NCBI GenBank assembly: GCA_027533455.1
Contig: JAPZUC010000012.1
Location: forward strand, 1 to 64,000
Origin: Porphyrobacter sp.
GTDB lineage: Bacteria; Pseudomonadota; Alphaproteobacteria; Sphingomonadales; Sphingomonadaceae
Direction of reading: 5' to 3'
DNA length: 64,000 nucleotides
The translations under genes were made by a program, and so were the position numbers. Shown piece by piece: positions 22,359-32,290 of the stretch (position 1 is the first letter of the stretch; every line of letters begins with the position of its first letter). The notes under the pieces were generated by a model, which did not search any database, was not told where the DNA came from, and worked only from the letters and a program-made list of their open reading frames with translations.

Positions 22359-24806
22359 TCAGAAAGTAATTGCGGCGGTCGCGCCCCATGTGCGCGGATC
22401 GCCGGGCAGCCCCGCGATCAGCCCGGTGTTGCCCGGGCCGACGAACAGCTGCTCGAAGTAATTCTCGTCAAACGCGTTCCTCACCCAGGCAAACAAGTTG
22501 AGACCGCCATCTGTACGGAAACCAAGGCGGAAATTGGACAACGCATAGCCAGGGGCAGTGGTATAGGCCGAAGGCGAGGGGTTGGACGAGAAATTCGACC
22601 GGTAGGTGCCGTCATAGCCGAGATAGACTTCGCCTTCCTTGCCGAGGAAGGTGGCTGGCACATTGCCCTCCGCCCCGAAGGAGAACGACCACTTCGACAC
22701 GCCCGGCAGGCGCTGGCCGGAGATGTCGCAATTGGCCGGGCTGATGCCGCCGGGGGTGCCGGGGGCGGACGGGGTCTGGCCGGCGGTCGCGGTGGTCCCG
22801 CCCGAAAGCTCCGGCGGGCAGGGTGCATCGACGAAGCGGACATATTTCGCATCGGTGTAGGCGGCGCTGGTGTAGGCGGTGAAGCGGTCGCTCGGGCGGA
22901 TGTTGAAATCGGCCTCGATCCCTTGCGAGCGCACCTTGCCGGCATTGGCGAGGAACCCGCGCAGCACCCCGAACTGGCCGTTGTTCACCGTCGCCTGATA
23001 GTCGCAGATATCGGTGCGGAAGGCGGCGAGGTTCAAGGTCGCCTTGCGATCCCAGAACTGGCTCTTCAGGCCGATCTCGAAGTGGTCGACCTGTTCGGGC
23101 CGGATCGTGCCCGCCGCCGCGATCGGCACGCCATTGGCGTCAGTCGGAAGGCCGTTCTGGTTGATCCCGATGGTCTTGAAGCTCTTCGCATAGGTGCCAT
23201 AGGCCAGAACATCGGGCGCCAGATCATTGCTGGCCGTCAGATCGTAGGTGAGATTCCAGTCAGTGTCGGCAGGCGCGCTGGTCTGCGGTGTGAAGACTGC
23301 CAGCTGCGCACGGCTACGCGCGTCGGTCTCGGCTCCGGTCAGTTCCACGCCAGTGCCCGTGAAGACCCGGCGCTGGTAGAAGCCCGATTTCTTGTCGTAG
23401 TTGAGCCGCACGCCCGGCTGGATCGTGAAGGCGTCCGTCACCTTCCAGCTCAGCTGACCGAACAGCGCCGCGCTGGTACTCTTGAGGAACTGGGTGTTGC
23501 GCGCGGTAAGGCCATTGAGGACGCTCGAATCGTTCGATAGCGCATTGGAGGGCGCGATCGTCCAGCGGCTGGAATTGATGCCGTGGGCTTCGGTCCCCTG
23601 CGTGTCGATCCGCTGGTTGAAGGCGAAAGCCCCCACCACGAAATCGATGCTGTCGCTCGTATAAGCGTAACGAAATTCCTGCGTGTACTGATCCTGCTGC
23701 GAGGGGTTCTGCGACAGGGCCACGATGGACAGGCCGGTGAAGTCGCGGTCATTCTCCGGCTTCCAGTCCCAATACCGCCAGGCGGTAACCGAGGTGAAGG
23801 TGCCCGGCCCCACATCCCAGGCGATCTTCAGCGCTGCGCCCGCGATAATGTTGCCCGCGTTGAGATTGGAATCGAGGTCGGTCAGCCGGTCGAAGGGATT
23901 GGTCGAGGGAGGGGCGTAGTTCTGCGCAGCAGCAAGAGCCGCGAACTGGCGGTTCAGCGGTCGCTGGGTCGCGCCGGTGCGGACGAACACCGAACCGCAG
24001 CACACCGCATCCTGCTTGTTGTAATCGCCGACCAGCTTGATCTTGAGATCGCCCGTCGGTTCCCACAGCAGCTGCGTGCGCAGGCCGATATTGTCGAGGC
24101 TCTGGATGTTCTCGCCGGTCACGACATTGCGGATCGTGCCGTTACGCGACGTGCCGGAGAAGGCGACACGCGCAGCAACCTTGTCCGACAGTGGGCCGGA
24201 CACCGCGAGGCGCGCCTGCTGGAAGTTATAATTGCCGATGCTCACCTCGGCGCGGCCTTCGAATTCGAAGGTCGGCTGGTTGGTCTGGATGTTGATCGCG
24301 CCCGCGGTGGTGTTCTTGCCGTAGAGCGTGCCCTGCGGCCCGCGCAGCACTTCGATCTGCGAGACATCGAGGAAGTCGAACGTGGCCGAGGCGACGCGCG
24401 AGTAATAGACGTCGTCCACGTAAATGCCGACGCCCTGCTCGAAACCGTCGCTGGTGAGGCCGAAGGGCACGCCGAGGCCGCGGATATTGACCGCGGTGTT
24501 GCGCGGGTTCGAGGAATAGAACTGGAGCGTGGGCGCCAGCTGCTGGAGGCGGTTGACGTTGAAGGCCCCGGTCTCGTCGAGCTGCTTGGCGTCGAGCACC
24601 GAGACCGCGAGCGGAATGTCCTGCGCGCTTTCCTGGCGGCGGCGGGCGGTGACGAAGATTTCGTTGGTGTCGGCCTGCGCCTCTTCCGCGGCGGTGGCCG
24701 CATCGTCGGTTGCGGCGGCCGCATCCTGCGCGGCGGCGGGCACGGTGAGCAGCGCGGTCAGGCTGGCGCCGAGCAGCAGCGTGCTGCGGAGGGTAATCAG
24801 ATGCAT
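22359..24806 (-). CDS. TonB-dependent receptor
   Basis: Signal peptide, TonB-box-like region, plug RLQQLAPTLQFYSSNPRNTAVNIRGLG, VEVLRGPQGTLYGKNTTAGAINIQT, C-terminal aromatic F. Confidence 0.97.
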   Translation of the reverse strand: MHLITLRSTLLLGASLTALLTVPAAAQDAAAATDDAATAAEEAQADTNEIFVTARRRQESAQDIPLAVSVLDAKQLDETGAFNVNRLQQLAPTLQFYSSNPRNTAVNIRGLGVPFGLTSDGFEQGVGIYVDDVYYSRVASATFDFLDVSQIEVLRGPQGTLYGKNTTAGAINIQTNQPTFEFEGRAEVSIGNYNFQQARLAVSGPLSDKVAARVAFSGTSRNGTIRNVVTGENIQSLDNIGLRTQLLWEPTGDLKIKLVGDYNKQDAVCCGSVFVRTGATQRPLNRQFAALAAAQNYAPPSTNPFDRLTDLDSNLNAGNIIAGAALKIAWDVGPGTFTSVTAWRYWDWKPENDRDFTGLSIVALSQNPSQQDQYTQEFRYAYTSDSIDFVVGAFAFNQRIDTQGTEAHGINSSRWTIAPSNALSNDSSVLNGLTARNTQFLKSTSAALFGQLSWKVTDAFTIQPGVRLNYDKKSGFYQRRVFTGTGVELTGAETDARSRAQLAVFTPQTSAPADTDWNLTYDLTASNDLAPDVLAYGTYAKSFKTIGINQNGLPTDANGVPIAAAGTIRPEQVDHFEIGLKSQFWDRKATLNLAAFRTDICDYQATVNNGQFGVLRGFLANAGKVRSQGIEADFNIRPSDRFTAYTSAAYTDAKYVRFVDAPCPPELSGGTTATAGQTPSAPGTPGGISPANCDISGQRLPGVSKWSFSFGAEGNVPATFLGKEGEVYLGYDGTYRSNFSSNPSPSAYTTAPGYALSNFRLGFRTDGGLNLFAWVRNAFDENYFEQLFVGPGNTGLIAGLPGDPRTWGATAAITF

Positions 24807-24893
24807 GGTGTCTCGCCTTTGCAAGCGGGTGTGCATCCGGTTGACCGGTCTGCGGGCCCTGTTGTTTCGTGATGTGAGGATTCTGGCTGCCGA

Positions 24894-25061
24894 TCAGTCG
24901 GACAGCCGCTTCCTCTCGGTAACGTCGATCTGCATGACCTTCCCGTCATGCACGGTAAGCTGGATCGCGCCGTAGCGCAGGCGGCCAAGCGCCTCGCTCA
25001 CCACAGCCAGCGCCTCGGGCACAATCGCGCTAGGGGCAGAGCCTTTCTCGTTGCGGTCCAT
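24894..25061 (-). CDS. YezD family small protein (DUF2292)
   Basis: PEALAVVSEALGRLRYGAIQLTVHDGKVMQIDVTERKRL; 55 aa. Confidence 0.82.
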   Translation of the reverse strand: MDRNEKGSAPSAIVPEALAVVSEALGRLRYGAIQLTVHDGKVMQIDVTERKRLSD

Positions 25062-25111
25062 GGTTGGGCCTTTCGTTGCGCGGGGTCTTCCCGCTGCGCA
25101 ATGAACTAAAC

Positions 25112-25128
25112 TCAAGTGATATGCTTGA
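25112..25128. promoter_or_regulatory. Inverted repeat TCAAG-N7-CTTGA upstream of yezD (candidate Rrf2 operator)
   Basis: Perfect 5-bp half-sites seen directly between the Rrf2 gene and the yezD start. Confidence 0.4.
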
Positions 25129-25205
25129 CAATAGGGCGAGCGCGACAGAATTTCTGTTGCAGGATGAAAGGTGGAGTTTGCGCGCCGGAGCGAGCCGGAG
25201 GCCGT

Positions 25206-25646
25206 TCAGGCCGTATCGTCGGCGAACGGCGGGACCGGGGCGATCGGGTCGGAAAGGCGTATCCCGTCAAGAATCTGGGCGGTCCGGTCGCGCACGTCGA
25301 GCAACAGCGCCCGGGTGCGGCACTCGCCTTCCTCAAGGCAGTTCTTGCACTTTTCGTGCGCGTAGCGGCTGGCACAGGGCACCAGCGCGAGGCTGCCGCG
25401 CATGTGCCGGATCAGGTCGCCATAGGTGATGTCGATCGGCGGGATCGCCAGCCAATATCCGCCCTCGCGTCCGCGCTGCGATTCGACGAGTCCCGAACGC
25501 GTCAGTTCGGACAGGATCACCGTCAGGAACTTCGCCGGGATGTTCTGCGCATCCGCAATCGCCGCGAGCTGCACCGGACCCTGCCCGTAGGTATCGGCAA
25601 GGTGCTGCATCGCGCGAATGGCGTAGCGGGTTTTCTGCGACAGCAT
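25206..25646 (-). CDS. Rrf2 family transcriptional regulator with C-terminal Cys cluster
   Basis: MLSQKTRYAIRAMQHLADTYGQGPVQLAAIADAQNIPAKFL...; CASRYAHEKCKNCLEEGECRTR. Confidence 0.9.
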   Translation of the reverse strand: MLSQKTRYAIRAMQHLADTYGQGPVQLAAIADAQNIPAKFLTVILSELTRSGLVESQRGREGGYWLAIPPIDITYGDLIRHMRGSLALVPCASRYAHEKCKNCLEEGECRTRALLLDVRDRTAQILDGIRLSDPIAPVPPFADDTA

Positions 25647-25793
25647 GGGATTGTCTATCTGCCGGGTAGGCATATCGGTCAAGACCAGGATCGCGCCTGT
25701 GCCTTCTTCCGGCGAGCAGTGCGCTCGCAATTTGCGCGCTGTTCGTCGCGAGGCGCTGTCATCCGGACTACGAATGGCGCTACAGTTTCAAGG

Positions 25794-27002
25794 ATGGCCA
25801 CTGCGTCTGCCGAATCGTCTGCTGCCCCGTCGCCGTCCGGCGAGGCGCCCGACTATTGCGACCTCGATCCCTTTACCACCGAGGCGGCGGGCCATCGCTT
25901 CACCTTCTATCCCCACGGAGAGGACCGCCTCAAGGCGCTGATCGCCCTCATCGAGAGCGCCCAAAAGAGCCTGATGGTCTTCTATTACCTGTTCGACAGC
26001 GACACATCGGGCACCATGGTGCGCGATGCCCTGGTCGCTGCTGCACGGCGCGGGGTTGCGGTGGAGCTTATCGTCGATGCTTTCGGCAATGACGCGGGTG
26101 CGGACTTCTTCGAGCCGCTGACCGAGGCGGGCGGCACCTTCGCGCTGTTCAGCCCCCACTGGGGCAAGCGCTATCTGGTCCGCAATCACCAGAAGTTCGT
26201 CATCGCCGACGAAACCCGCGTGATGACCGGCGGGGCGAATGTGTCGGACCACTATTTCGCCACTCCCGCCGAGAACGGCTGGTGCGATCTTTCGGTCGAG
26301 ATCGAGGGCGAGGTTGTGGCGCAGTTCGTGCGCTGGTTCGGCCTGCTCAAAAGCTGGGTCGCGAACGAGGCGGAAGGTCGCACGCGCCAGCTGCGCACCT
26401 TGCGTGATATCGTGCGCACATGGGACGGCGGGCAAGGGCCGGTGCGGTTGCTGGTGGGCGGGCCGCTGGTGCGGAGCGGGCACTGGGCGTGGGTGCTCCG
26501 GCAGGATCTTGTCTCGGCTACGCGACTCGACACGGTCTCGGCCTATTTCTCGCCGCCGCGCAGCTTCCGCCGCCTGATGACGCAAATCGGACGGCGCGGC
26601 AGCGCGCGGATGATCATGGCCGGCAAGTCCGATATCGCCGCCGCGATCGATATGGCGCGGCTGCTCTACGGCCAGCTCCTGCGCGCACGGGTGAAGCTGT
26701 TCGAATTCGGTATCTGCAAGCTTCACATGAAGCTGCTGGTGGTCGACGATATAAGCTATTTCGGCAGCGCCAATCTCGACAAGCGTTCGGTCCGCATCAA
26801 TGTGGAGTTGATGGTGCGGGTCGAGGATGCAGGGCTGGCGGCGCAGCTGCGCAAGCTGATCGACCACCTCGAAGAATCGAGCGAGGCGATCACCCCCGCC
26901 TGGTATGCCCGCAACAGCACCTTCCTGAACCGTATGCGCTGGCGTCTGGCCTATTGGATGAGCCTGGCCGATTACCGCATCAGTAAGGCAGGCACCGTTT
27001 AG
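25794..27002 (+). CDS. Phospholipase D / cardiolipin synthase family protein
   Basis: Two HKD-type motifs: NHQKFVIADETRVMTGGANVSD and LHMKLLVVDDISYFGSANLDKRS. Confidence 0.92.
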   Translation: MATASAESSAAPSPSGEAPDYCDLDPFTTEAAGHRFTFYPHGEDRLKALIALIESAQKSLMVFYYLFDSDTSGTMVRDALVAAARRGVAVELIVDAFGNDAGADFFEPLTEAGGTFALFSPHWGKRYLVRNHQKFVIADETRVMTGGANVSDHYFATPAENGWCDLSVEIEGEVVAQFVRWFGLLKSWVANEAEGRTRQLRTLRDIVRTWDGGQGPVRLLVGGPLVRSGHWAWVLRQDLVSATRLDTVSAYFSPPRSFRRLMTQIGRRGSARMIMAGKSDIAAAIDMARLLYGQLLRARVKLFEFGICKLHMKLLVVDDISYFGSANLDKRSVRINVELMVRVEDAGLAAQLRKLIDHLEESSEAITPAWYARNSTFLNRMRWRLAYWMSLADYRISKAGTV

Positions 27003-27058
27003 CAGGATCTGCTTCATCATTAACGCCCATTTTCCGGATCACCCCTAGGGTTCTGTCC

Positions 27059-28215
27059 ATGATGGGGTCGCTTGATATTCTGCGCCAGCGCTTCATGCCG
27101 GCGATCCCGGAGGACATCCGGGACCAGTTCACGATGCTGCGCGCGCGCCGTGTCGAGACGCAAACTCCGATCATGTACATCATGCTGCTCGCCACCACGC
27201 CCAATGCGGCTTGGGCGGGGGCGGCCGATCTCCACTGGGGCATCAAATACGGGGTGCCGGTGCTGCTCGCGATCCTGTGCGTGCTCGGGCTGATCGAGAA
27301 TACGATCAGCCGCCGCCGCCACCTCAGCCTCGGGCGGGCTCAATTGATTGTGAAGAAGACCGCCAGCGTATCGGGCTGGTCGGGGTAATGTGCAGCACCT
27401 GGGCGGTCATCAACTGGCTCGCCTCGCCGCCCGAAAACCACGCCGCCTTCGCCATGATCATCGCGATGGGCGCACTGGCGACGGCCTACTGCCTTTCCTC
27501 CATCCGCTTTGCCGCGATCCTCAATCTGGTCATCGGTGTGGTGCCGATTTCGGCGCTGATGCTCGCCTCGGGCAATCCGGCCGAGGTCGCCGCAGCGACT
27601 TCGCTGCTGTTGGCCACGCTGATCCTTGTCCGGATCATCCTCCAAGGCCACGCGATGCTGGTCGATCTTCTGCAATTGCAGCACCAGACCCGCGATCTTG
27701 CCCATACCGATCCGCTCACCGGGCTCGCCAACCGGCGCGCGCTCGACGAGCGTATCGAAAGCCTGCTGCGCAAAGGCGAAGTCGGCCCCGGCTTCAAGCT
27801 TGCGCTCCTCGACCTCGACGGGTTCAAGCCGGTAAACGACCGCTATGGCCATGCTTTCGGCGACAAGCTGCTGCGCAGCGTCGCGGGAAGGCTGCGCGAG
27901 ACGATCGGCGACGACGGGCTGGTGGCGTGTCACGGGGGCGACGAATTCGCCGTGCTGATCCCGCCGCACTCGCTGCTCAACGATGCCCCGCTGGCCGAAC
28001 GCCTGTTGATCGCGCTGGTGCGTCCGCACCTGATTGGGGACGTATCGGCCTTTGTCGGTGCGAGCGTGGGCGTTGCCCATTGGCCCGGGGACGGCGCCGA
28101 TGCCGACGCCCTGTTCGCCCACGCCGACCGCGCGCTGTATCAGGCCAAGGCCGAAACCCGCAGCGAACGGGGGTTCTTCCCACCCGCCGAGGCCGAGGCT
28201 GCCCTCAGCGCCTAA
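27059..28215 (+). pseudogene. GGDEF diguanylate cyclase with N-terminal membrane domain, frameshifted
   Basis: Frame 2 ORF 27059-27388 (TM region) is continued by frame 1 from about 27385 (MCSTWAVINWLASPP...LTGLANRRALDERIE...CHGGDEFAVLIPP); apparent 1-nt loss near 27370-27390. Confidence 0.8.
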
Positions 28216-28221
28216 TCGCGC

Positions 28222-28935
28222 TTAAGCCCCGCCGCTGCGCCGGCGTTCGGCGACGCGTTCATTGACGGCGCGGCAGAAGGCATCGAGATCGTCGACATCC
28301 ACGTCGAGCAGTTCGTCCCATCCGGCAAGTGTCGCCTCGATATCCTCGCGGGTGTGCATGGCAGCGTCGAACAAGGGGACAGGCTCCGGCGGGGCGGGCA
28401 CGACCACGTGCGGCCAGCGGTGGCCGGTCGCGTTGTTATAGACCCACCCGGCCGCCGCGAGCGCCAGCACATTGGCCGCAATCGGGGCTAGGTGGAGATA
28501 GGTCCACGCTTCAGGCCCCGCCGCGCCGAGCGCGCATAGCAGCGCGCAGGCTCCGCCCGGCGGGTGAAGGCAGCGCGCAAAGGTCATGGTGGCGATCGCC
28601 AGCGCGACAGCGAGCCCGGCGGCCACGACCGGCTCTGCGATCAACATTCCCAGGGTCAGGCCGAGAGTCGCGGAAACCAGATTCCCGCCCACCACAGACC
28701 ACGGCTGGGCGAGCGGGCTTGCGGGGACGACGAATACCAGCACTGCCGATGCACCGAGCGGCGCGATCAGCCACGGCAGCCCGGGGATGGAGCTTCCTAT
28801 CAGAGCAGCGGTCGCAAGCCCCGCCACTGCAACAGCAAGCCCCGCGCCGACTGAGCCGCGCAGCCAGCCCAATTTGCCGAGCACGCGCTGCGGCAGCAGC
28901 GTGGCGGCATGGCGGAAGGGTGCGCCTGAATTCAC
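28222..28935 (-). CDS. HPP family membrane protein
   Basis: LIAPLGASAVLVFVVPASPLAQPWSVVGGNLVSATLG; CLHPPGGACALL. Confidence 0.9.
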   Translation of the reverse strand: MNSGAPFRHAATLLPQRVLGKLGWLRGSVGAGLAVAVAGLATAALIGSSIPGLPWLIAPLGASAVLVFVVPASPLAQPWSVVGGNLVSATLGLTLGMLIAEPVVAAGLAVALAIATMTFARCLHPPGGACALLCALGAAGPEAWTYLHLAPIAANVLALAAAGWVYNNATGHRWPHVVVPAPPEPVPLFDAAMHTREDIEATLAGWDELLDVDVDDLDAFCRAVNERVAERRRSGGA

Positions 28936-28945
28936 GCCTCGCGTC

Positions 28946-30466
28946 CTATTCGTACCCGTAGTCCGAATAGTCCTTGAAGTTGGGCGAGGTGAACTTGGTG
29001 ATGTCGCTCTGGAAGTGGAGCGTGACGTTGCCGGTCGAGCCGTGGCGCTGTTTCGCCACGATCAGCGTCGCGCGGCCCACGAGGCCTTCGAACTTCTCCT
29101 CCCACTGGCGGTACTTCTCCTGCACGTCCGGCGCCGAGGAGGCATCGGGCGTGTCGGGCTTGACCAGCAGGTGGTAGTAATCGCCGCGGAAAATGAACCA
29201 AACCATATCCGCATCCTGCTCGATCGAGCCGGATTCGCGCAGGTCGGAGAGCATCGGACGCTTGTCCTCGCGGCTTTCTACCGCACGGCTGAGCTGCGAG
29301 AGCGCGATCACCGGGACCTGCAATTCCTTGGCTAGCGTCTTCAATCCGCGGCTGATCTCGGAGATTTCGTTTACGCGGTTGTCGTTGGCGCGCCCCGATC
29401 CCTGGAGCAGCTGAAGGTAGTCGACGATGATCAGGCCGATATCGTGCCGCCGCTTCATCCGCCGCGCGCGGGTGCGCAGGGCGCCGATGGTGAGCGCGGG
29501 CGTGTCGTCGATATAGAGTGGCAATTCCGCAAGCCGCTGGCTGGCATAGGACAGCTTCTGGAAATCCTCGCGGCTCAGCTTACCGCTGCGCAGCGCTTCG
29601 GAGGAAATCTCGGCCTGTTCGGCAAGGATACGCGTCGCCAGCTGGTCGCTGCTCATTTCGAGGCTGAAGAAGGCCACCGGCGCGCCATAGTTGAACTCGC
29701 CGCCCTCGCGCTGCCAGTTGAGGTGCTGCTCGGCGCAGTTGAAGGCGATGTTCGTCGCCAGAGAGGTCTTCCCCATCCCCGGGCGTCCGGCAAGGATGAT
29801 AAGGTCGGAATTGTGCAGGCCCGAGGTCTTCTGGTCGATGGTGGCAAGACCGGTGGTCTTTCCTGACAGGCCGCCGCCCGAATTCATCGCCGCCTCGGCA
29901 AGCTTGATCGCGTGCATCGCCGCTTCGCGGAAGGTCGCCGCCTCGCGGCCGGTGCTCGCGCCCTCGGCGACCTTGAACAGATCGGCCTCCGCCTGCGCGA
30001 TACGGTCCATCGGCGAGGTGTCTTCGGAAGTGTCGAGCGCGCCTTCGACCAACCCGCGCCCGACGCTCACCAGCTCGCGCAGCAGAGCCAGATCATAGAT
30101 CTGCTGCGCCAGCTCGCGCGGGACCAGCAGGCCGGCGCCGCTGGCGGTAAGCTGTGCAAGGTATGATGTGCCGCCCAGATCCTTCAGCGCCTCGTCCGCC
30201 TCGAAGAACGGCCGCAGGGTGACGGGCGAGGCGGTGGTGTTGCGTTCAATCAGCGTGAGCACACGCTCGTAGATGCGTCCGTGCAGCGCCTCGAAGAAAT
30301 GCTCGGGCCGGATCGGCACCTGCAATTCCTCGATCACCCGGTTGTCGATCAACACCGCGCCGAGGAACGCAGCCTCGGCTTCGAGGTTGGCGGGGAGCTT
30401 CCGCACTGGCAGCTCGCCGGCGGGGTCTTGCGATTTGATCGGGGTCACTTTTTCGGGCTCGGCCAT
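28946..30466 (-). CDS. dnaB: Replicative DNA helicase
   Basis: LPANLEAEAAFLGAVLIDNRVIEE; LAGRPGMGKTSLATNIA; LSQLSRAVESREDKRPMLSDLRESGSIEQDADMVWFIFR. Confidence 0.98.
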   Translation of the reverse strand: MAEPEKVTPIKSQDPAGELPVRKLPANLEAEAAFLGAVLIDNRVIEELQVPIRPEHFFEALHGRIYERVLTLIERNTTASPVTLRPFFEADEALKDLGGTSYLAQLTASGAGLLVPRELAQQIYDLALLRELVSVGRGLVEGALDTSEDTSPMDRIAQAEADLFKVAEGASTGREAATFREAAMHAIKLAEAAMNSGGGLSGKTTGLATIDQKTSGLHNSDLIILAGRPGMGKTSLATNIAFNCAEQHLNWQREGGEFNYGAPVAFFSLEMSSDQLATRILAEQAEISSEALRSGKLSREDFQKLSYASQRLAELPLYIDDTPALTIGALRTRARRMKRRHDIGLIIVDYLQLLQGSGRANDNRVNEISEISRGLKTLAKELQVPVIALSQLSRAVESREDKRPMLSDLRESGSIEQDADMVWFIFRGDYYHLLVKPDTPDASSAPDVQEKYRQWEEKFEGLVGRATLIVAKQRHGSTGNVTLHFQSDITKFTSPNFKDYSDYGYE

Positions 30467-30603
30467 GCAGGCCTGATGCGCGCGCTACCCCCTCTCGCGC
30501 AAGTGCGGGGCAGGCCAATATTTATTCTGCATGCTGTGGATAGTGGGGAGAGCGCGTTGAAGTGCTTGAAGTGCGTGCCCTCCATCTGCGAAGGCGTGTT
30601 CCC

Positions 30604-31137
30604 ATGGCTCAGCCGCCGTCCGATTCCCTGCCACTCTCTCCTGCGCCCGGTGCCGCGGGGGCGCAGCGCATTGCCCAGATCACGCTCGATGAAGCGACGA
30701 TTCTGTGGCGCAATGCGGATGTCGAGCAGGAGCGGCGTGTCGCGATCTATGACCTCATCGAGGAAAACGCGTTCAAGCCCGTGCGCTCTGCCGAGCGCGG
30801 CGCGGCAGGTCCGTACCACCTCCACCTCTCTGTGACTGACGGGCGGCTGGTGATGGATATCCGCGACACAGGCGAACAACTGCTGGAGACACTGCTGATC
30901 GGTATGGCCCGTTTCCGCCGCCCGATCCGCGAGTATTTCGCGATCTGCGATTCCTATTACCAGGCGATCCGCAAGGCGACCCCGACCGAGATCGAGACCA
31001 TCGACATGGCTCGCCGCGGCATCCACAACAACGCTGCCGAACTGCTGCTCGAGCGGCTCGAAGGCAAGGTCGAGACCGATTTCGCCACCGCAAGGCGGCT
31101 ATTCACGCTGATCTGCGTGCTGCACATCAAGGGCTGA
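30604..31137 (+). CDS. UPF0262 family protein
   Basis: RIAQITLDEATILWRNADVEQERRVAIYDLIEENAFKPV...MARRGIHNNAAELLLERL. Confidence 0.9.
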   Translation: MAQPPSDSLPLSPAPGAAGAQRIAQITLDEATILWRNADVEQERRVAIYDLIEENAFKPVRSAERGAAGPYHLHLSVTDGRLVMDIRDTGEQLLETLLIGMARFRRPIREYFAICDSYYQAIRKATPTEIETIDMARRGIHNNAAELLLERLEGKVETDFATARRLFTLICVLHIKG

Positions 31138-31145
31138 CGAGGGGC

Positions 31146-31868
31146 ATGGTAAAAGCGGGCAAACCGCGCTCGCGGCGGGCGCCGCGGCGCTGGCTTTGGC
31201 GGTTGGCGGGGCTTGTGGCGCTGTTCGGCCTCGCCTTTGCCGGATGGCTGTGGTGGGACATGCGCGAATGGCGGCCGGACCCGGCGCTGTATCCCGAGCA
31301 GGGCGCGATGGTGCCTGCGGGCGGCGCACAGGTGAAGTTCGAGACGCTCAAGGCAGTTGGCGCGGAGTTTGTTTATCTGCCGCTGGCAACGAGCCCGGGG
31401 CTGGATTCGCCCGGCGGCTTTGCCGATCGCTTCGTGCGTGCGCGCACGGCGGGCTTGCAGGTCGGGGTGCTGCTCATGTTCGACCCCTGCCTCGGAGCTG
31501 ACGCGCAGAGCGGGATGTTCGCCCAGATGGTGCCGCGCGATGCGCGCTTGCTGCCGCCCGCCATCGGGCTGGAGCAGCTGGCGGATACCTGCGATCCGAA
31601 GGTCAGCGATGCGGCAGTGGAAAGCGAGCTGATGACGTTGATCAACCAGATCGAATTGCACGCGGGCAAACCGGTCATCCTCAAGCTTTCGCCCGCCTTC
31701 CAGAACCGACACAAGACCGCGACCACGCTGGCGCGGGATCTGTGGCTGGCCCGCGACCGCGCGCGGCCGGACTATGCGGGCCGCCCGTGGCTGCTATGGA
31801 GCGCCAACAGTGCGCGCGTGACCGAAGCGAGCGAGGAACCGGTCGAATGGGTGGTGGTGCAGAAATGA
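31146..31868 (+). CDS. GH25-fold (lysozyme-like) membrane-anchored protein, probably catalytically degenerate
   Basis: N-terminal TM; VKFETLKAVGAEFVYLPLATSPG...LPPAIGLEQL...GKPVILKLSPAFQ pattern of GH25, but GLE where the family has DxE. Confidence 0.7.
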   Translation: MVKAGKPRSRRAPRRWLWRLAGLVALFGLAFAGWLWWDMREWRPDPALYPEQGAMVPAGGAQVKFETLKAVGAEFVYLPLATSPGLDSPGGFADRFVRARTAGLQVGVLLMFDPCLGADAQSGMFAQMVPRDARLLPPAIGLEQLADTCDPKVSDAAVESELMTLINQIELHAGKPVILKLSPAFQNRHKTATTLARDLWLARDRARPDYAGRPWLLWSANSARVTEASEEPVEWVVVQK

Positions 31869-32290
31869 GCCTTTCGCAAACGCAGGAACAGGCCCTCATC
31901 GACGCCGCTTTTGCAGCGGCACGTCAGGCCTATGCACCCTATTCGGATTACCCTGTCGGCGCGGCGCTGCTGTTCGATGACGGGGCGGTGATCACCGGCT
32001 GCAATGTCGAGAACGCCAGCTACGGCCTTGCCCTGTGCGCCGAGACTGTCGCGGTCGCCAAGGCGCTGGGCGAGGGCAGGCGCGGCGGGCTTACCGCCGT
32101 CGCGGTGGTTGGCCTCAAGGCCGATGCCGAGCCGATCACCCCCTGCGGCCGCTGCCGCCAAGTGCTAAACGAAGTCGCCGCGCTCGGAGGCACCGATCCG
32201 CTGGTGCTGTGTGTCAGCAAAGATGGCGTGCGGCGGGTGACGCTATCCGCGCTGCTGCCGCACGCCTTTGGTCCTTCGCATCTGGCCTAG
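31865..32290 (+). CDS. cdd: Cytidine deaminase
   Basis: [49 protein letters not shown]. Confidence 0.96.
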   Translation: MSLSQTQEQALIDAAFAAARQAYAPYSDYPVGAALLFDDGAVITGCNVENASYGLALCAETVAVAKALGEGRRGGLTAVAVVGLKADAEPITPCGRCRQVLNEVAALGGTDPLVLCVSKDGVRRVTLSALLPHAFGPSHLA

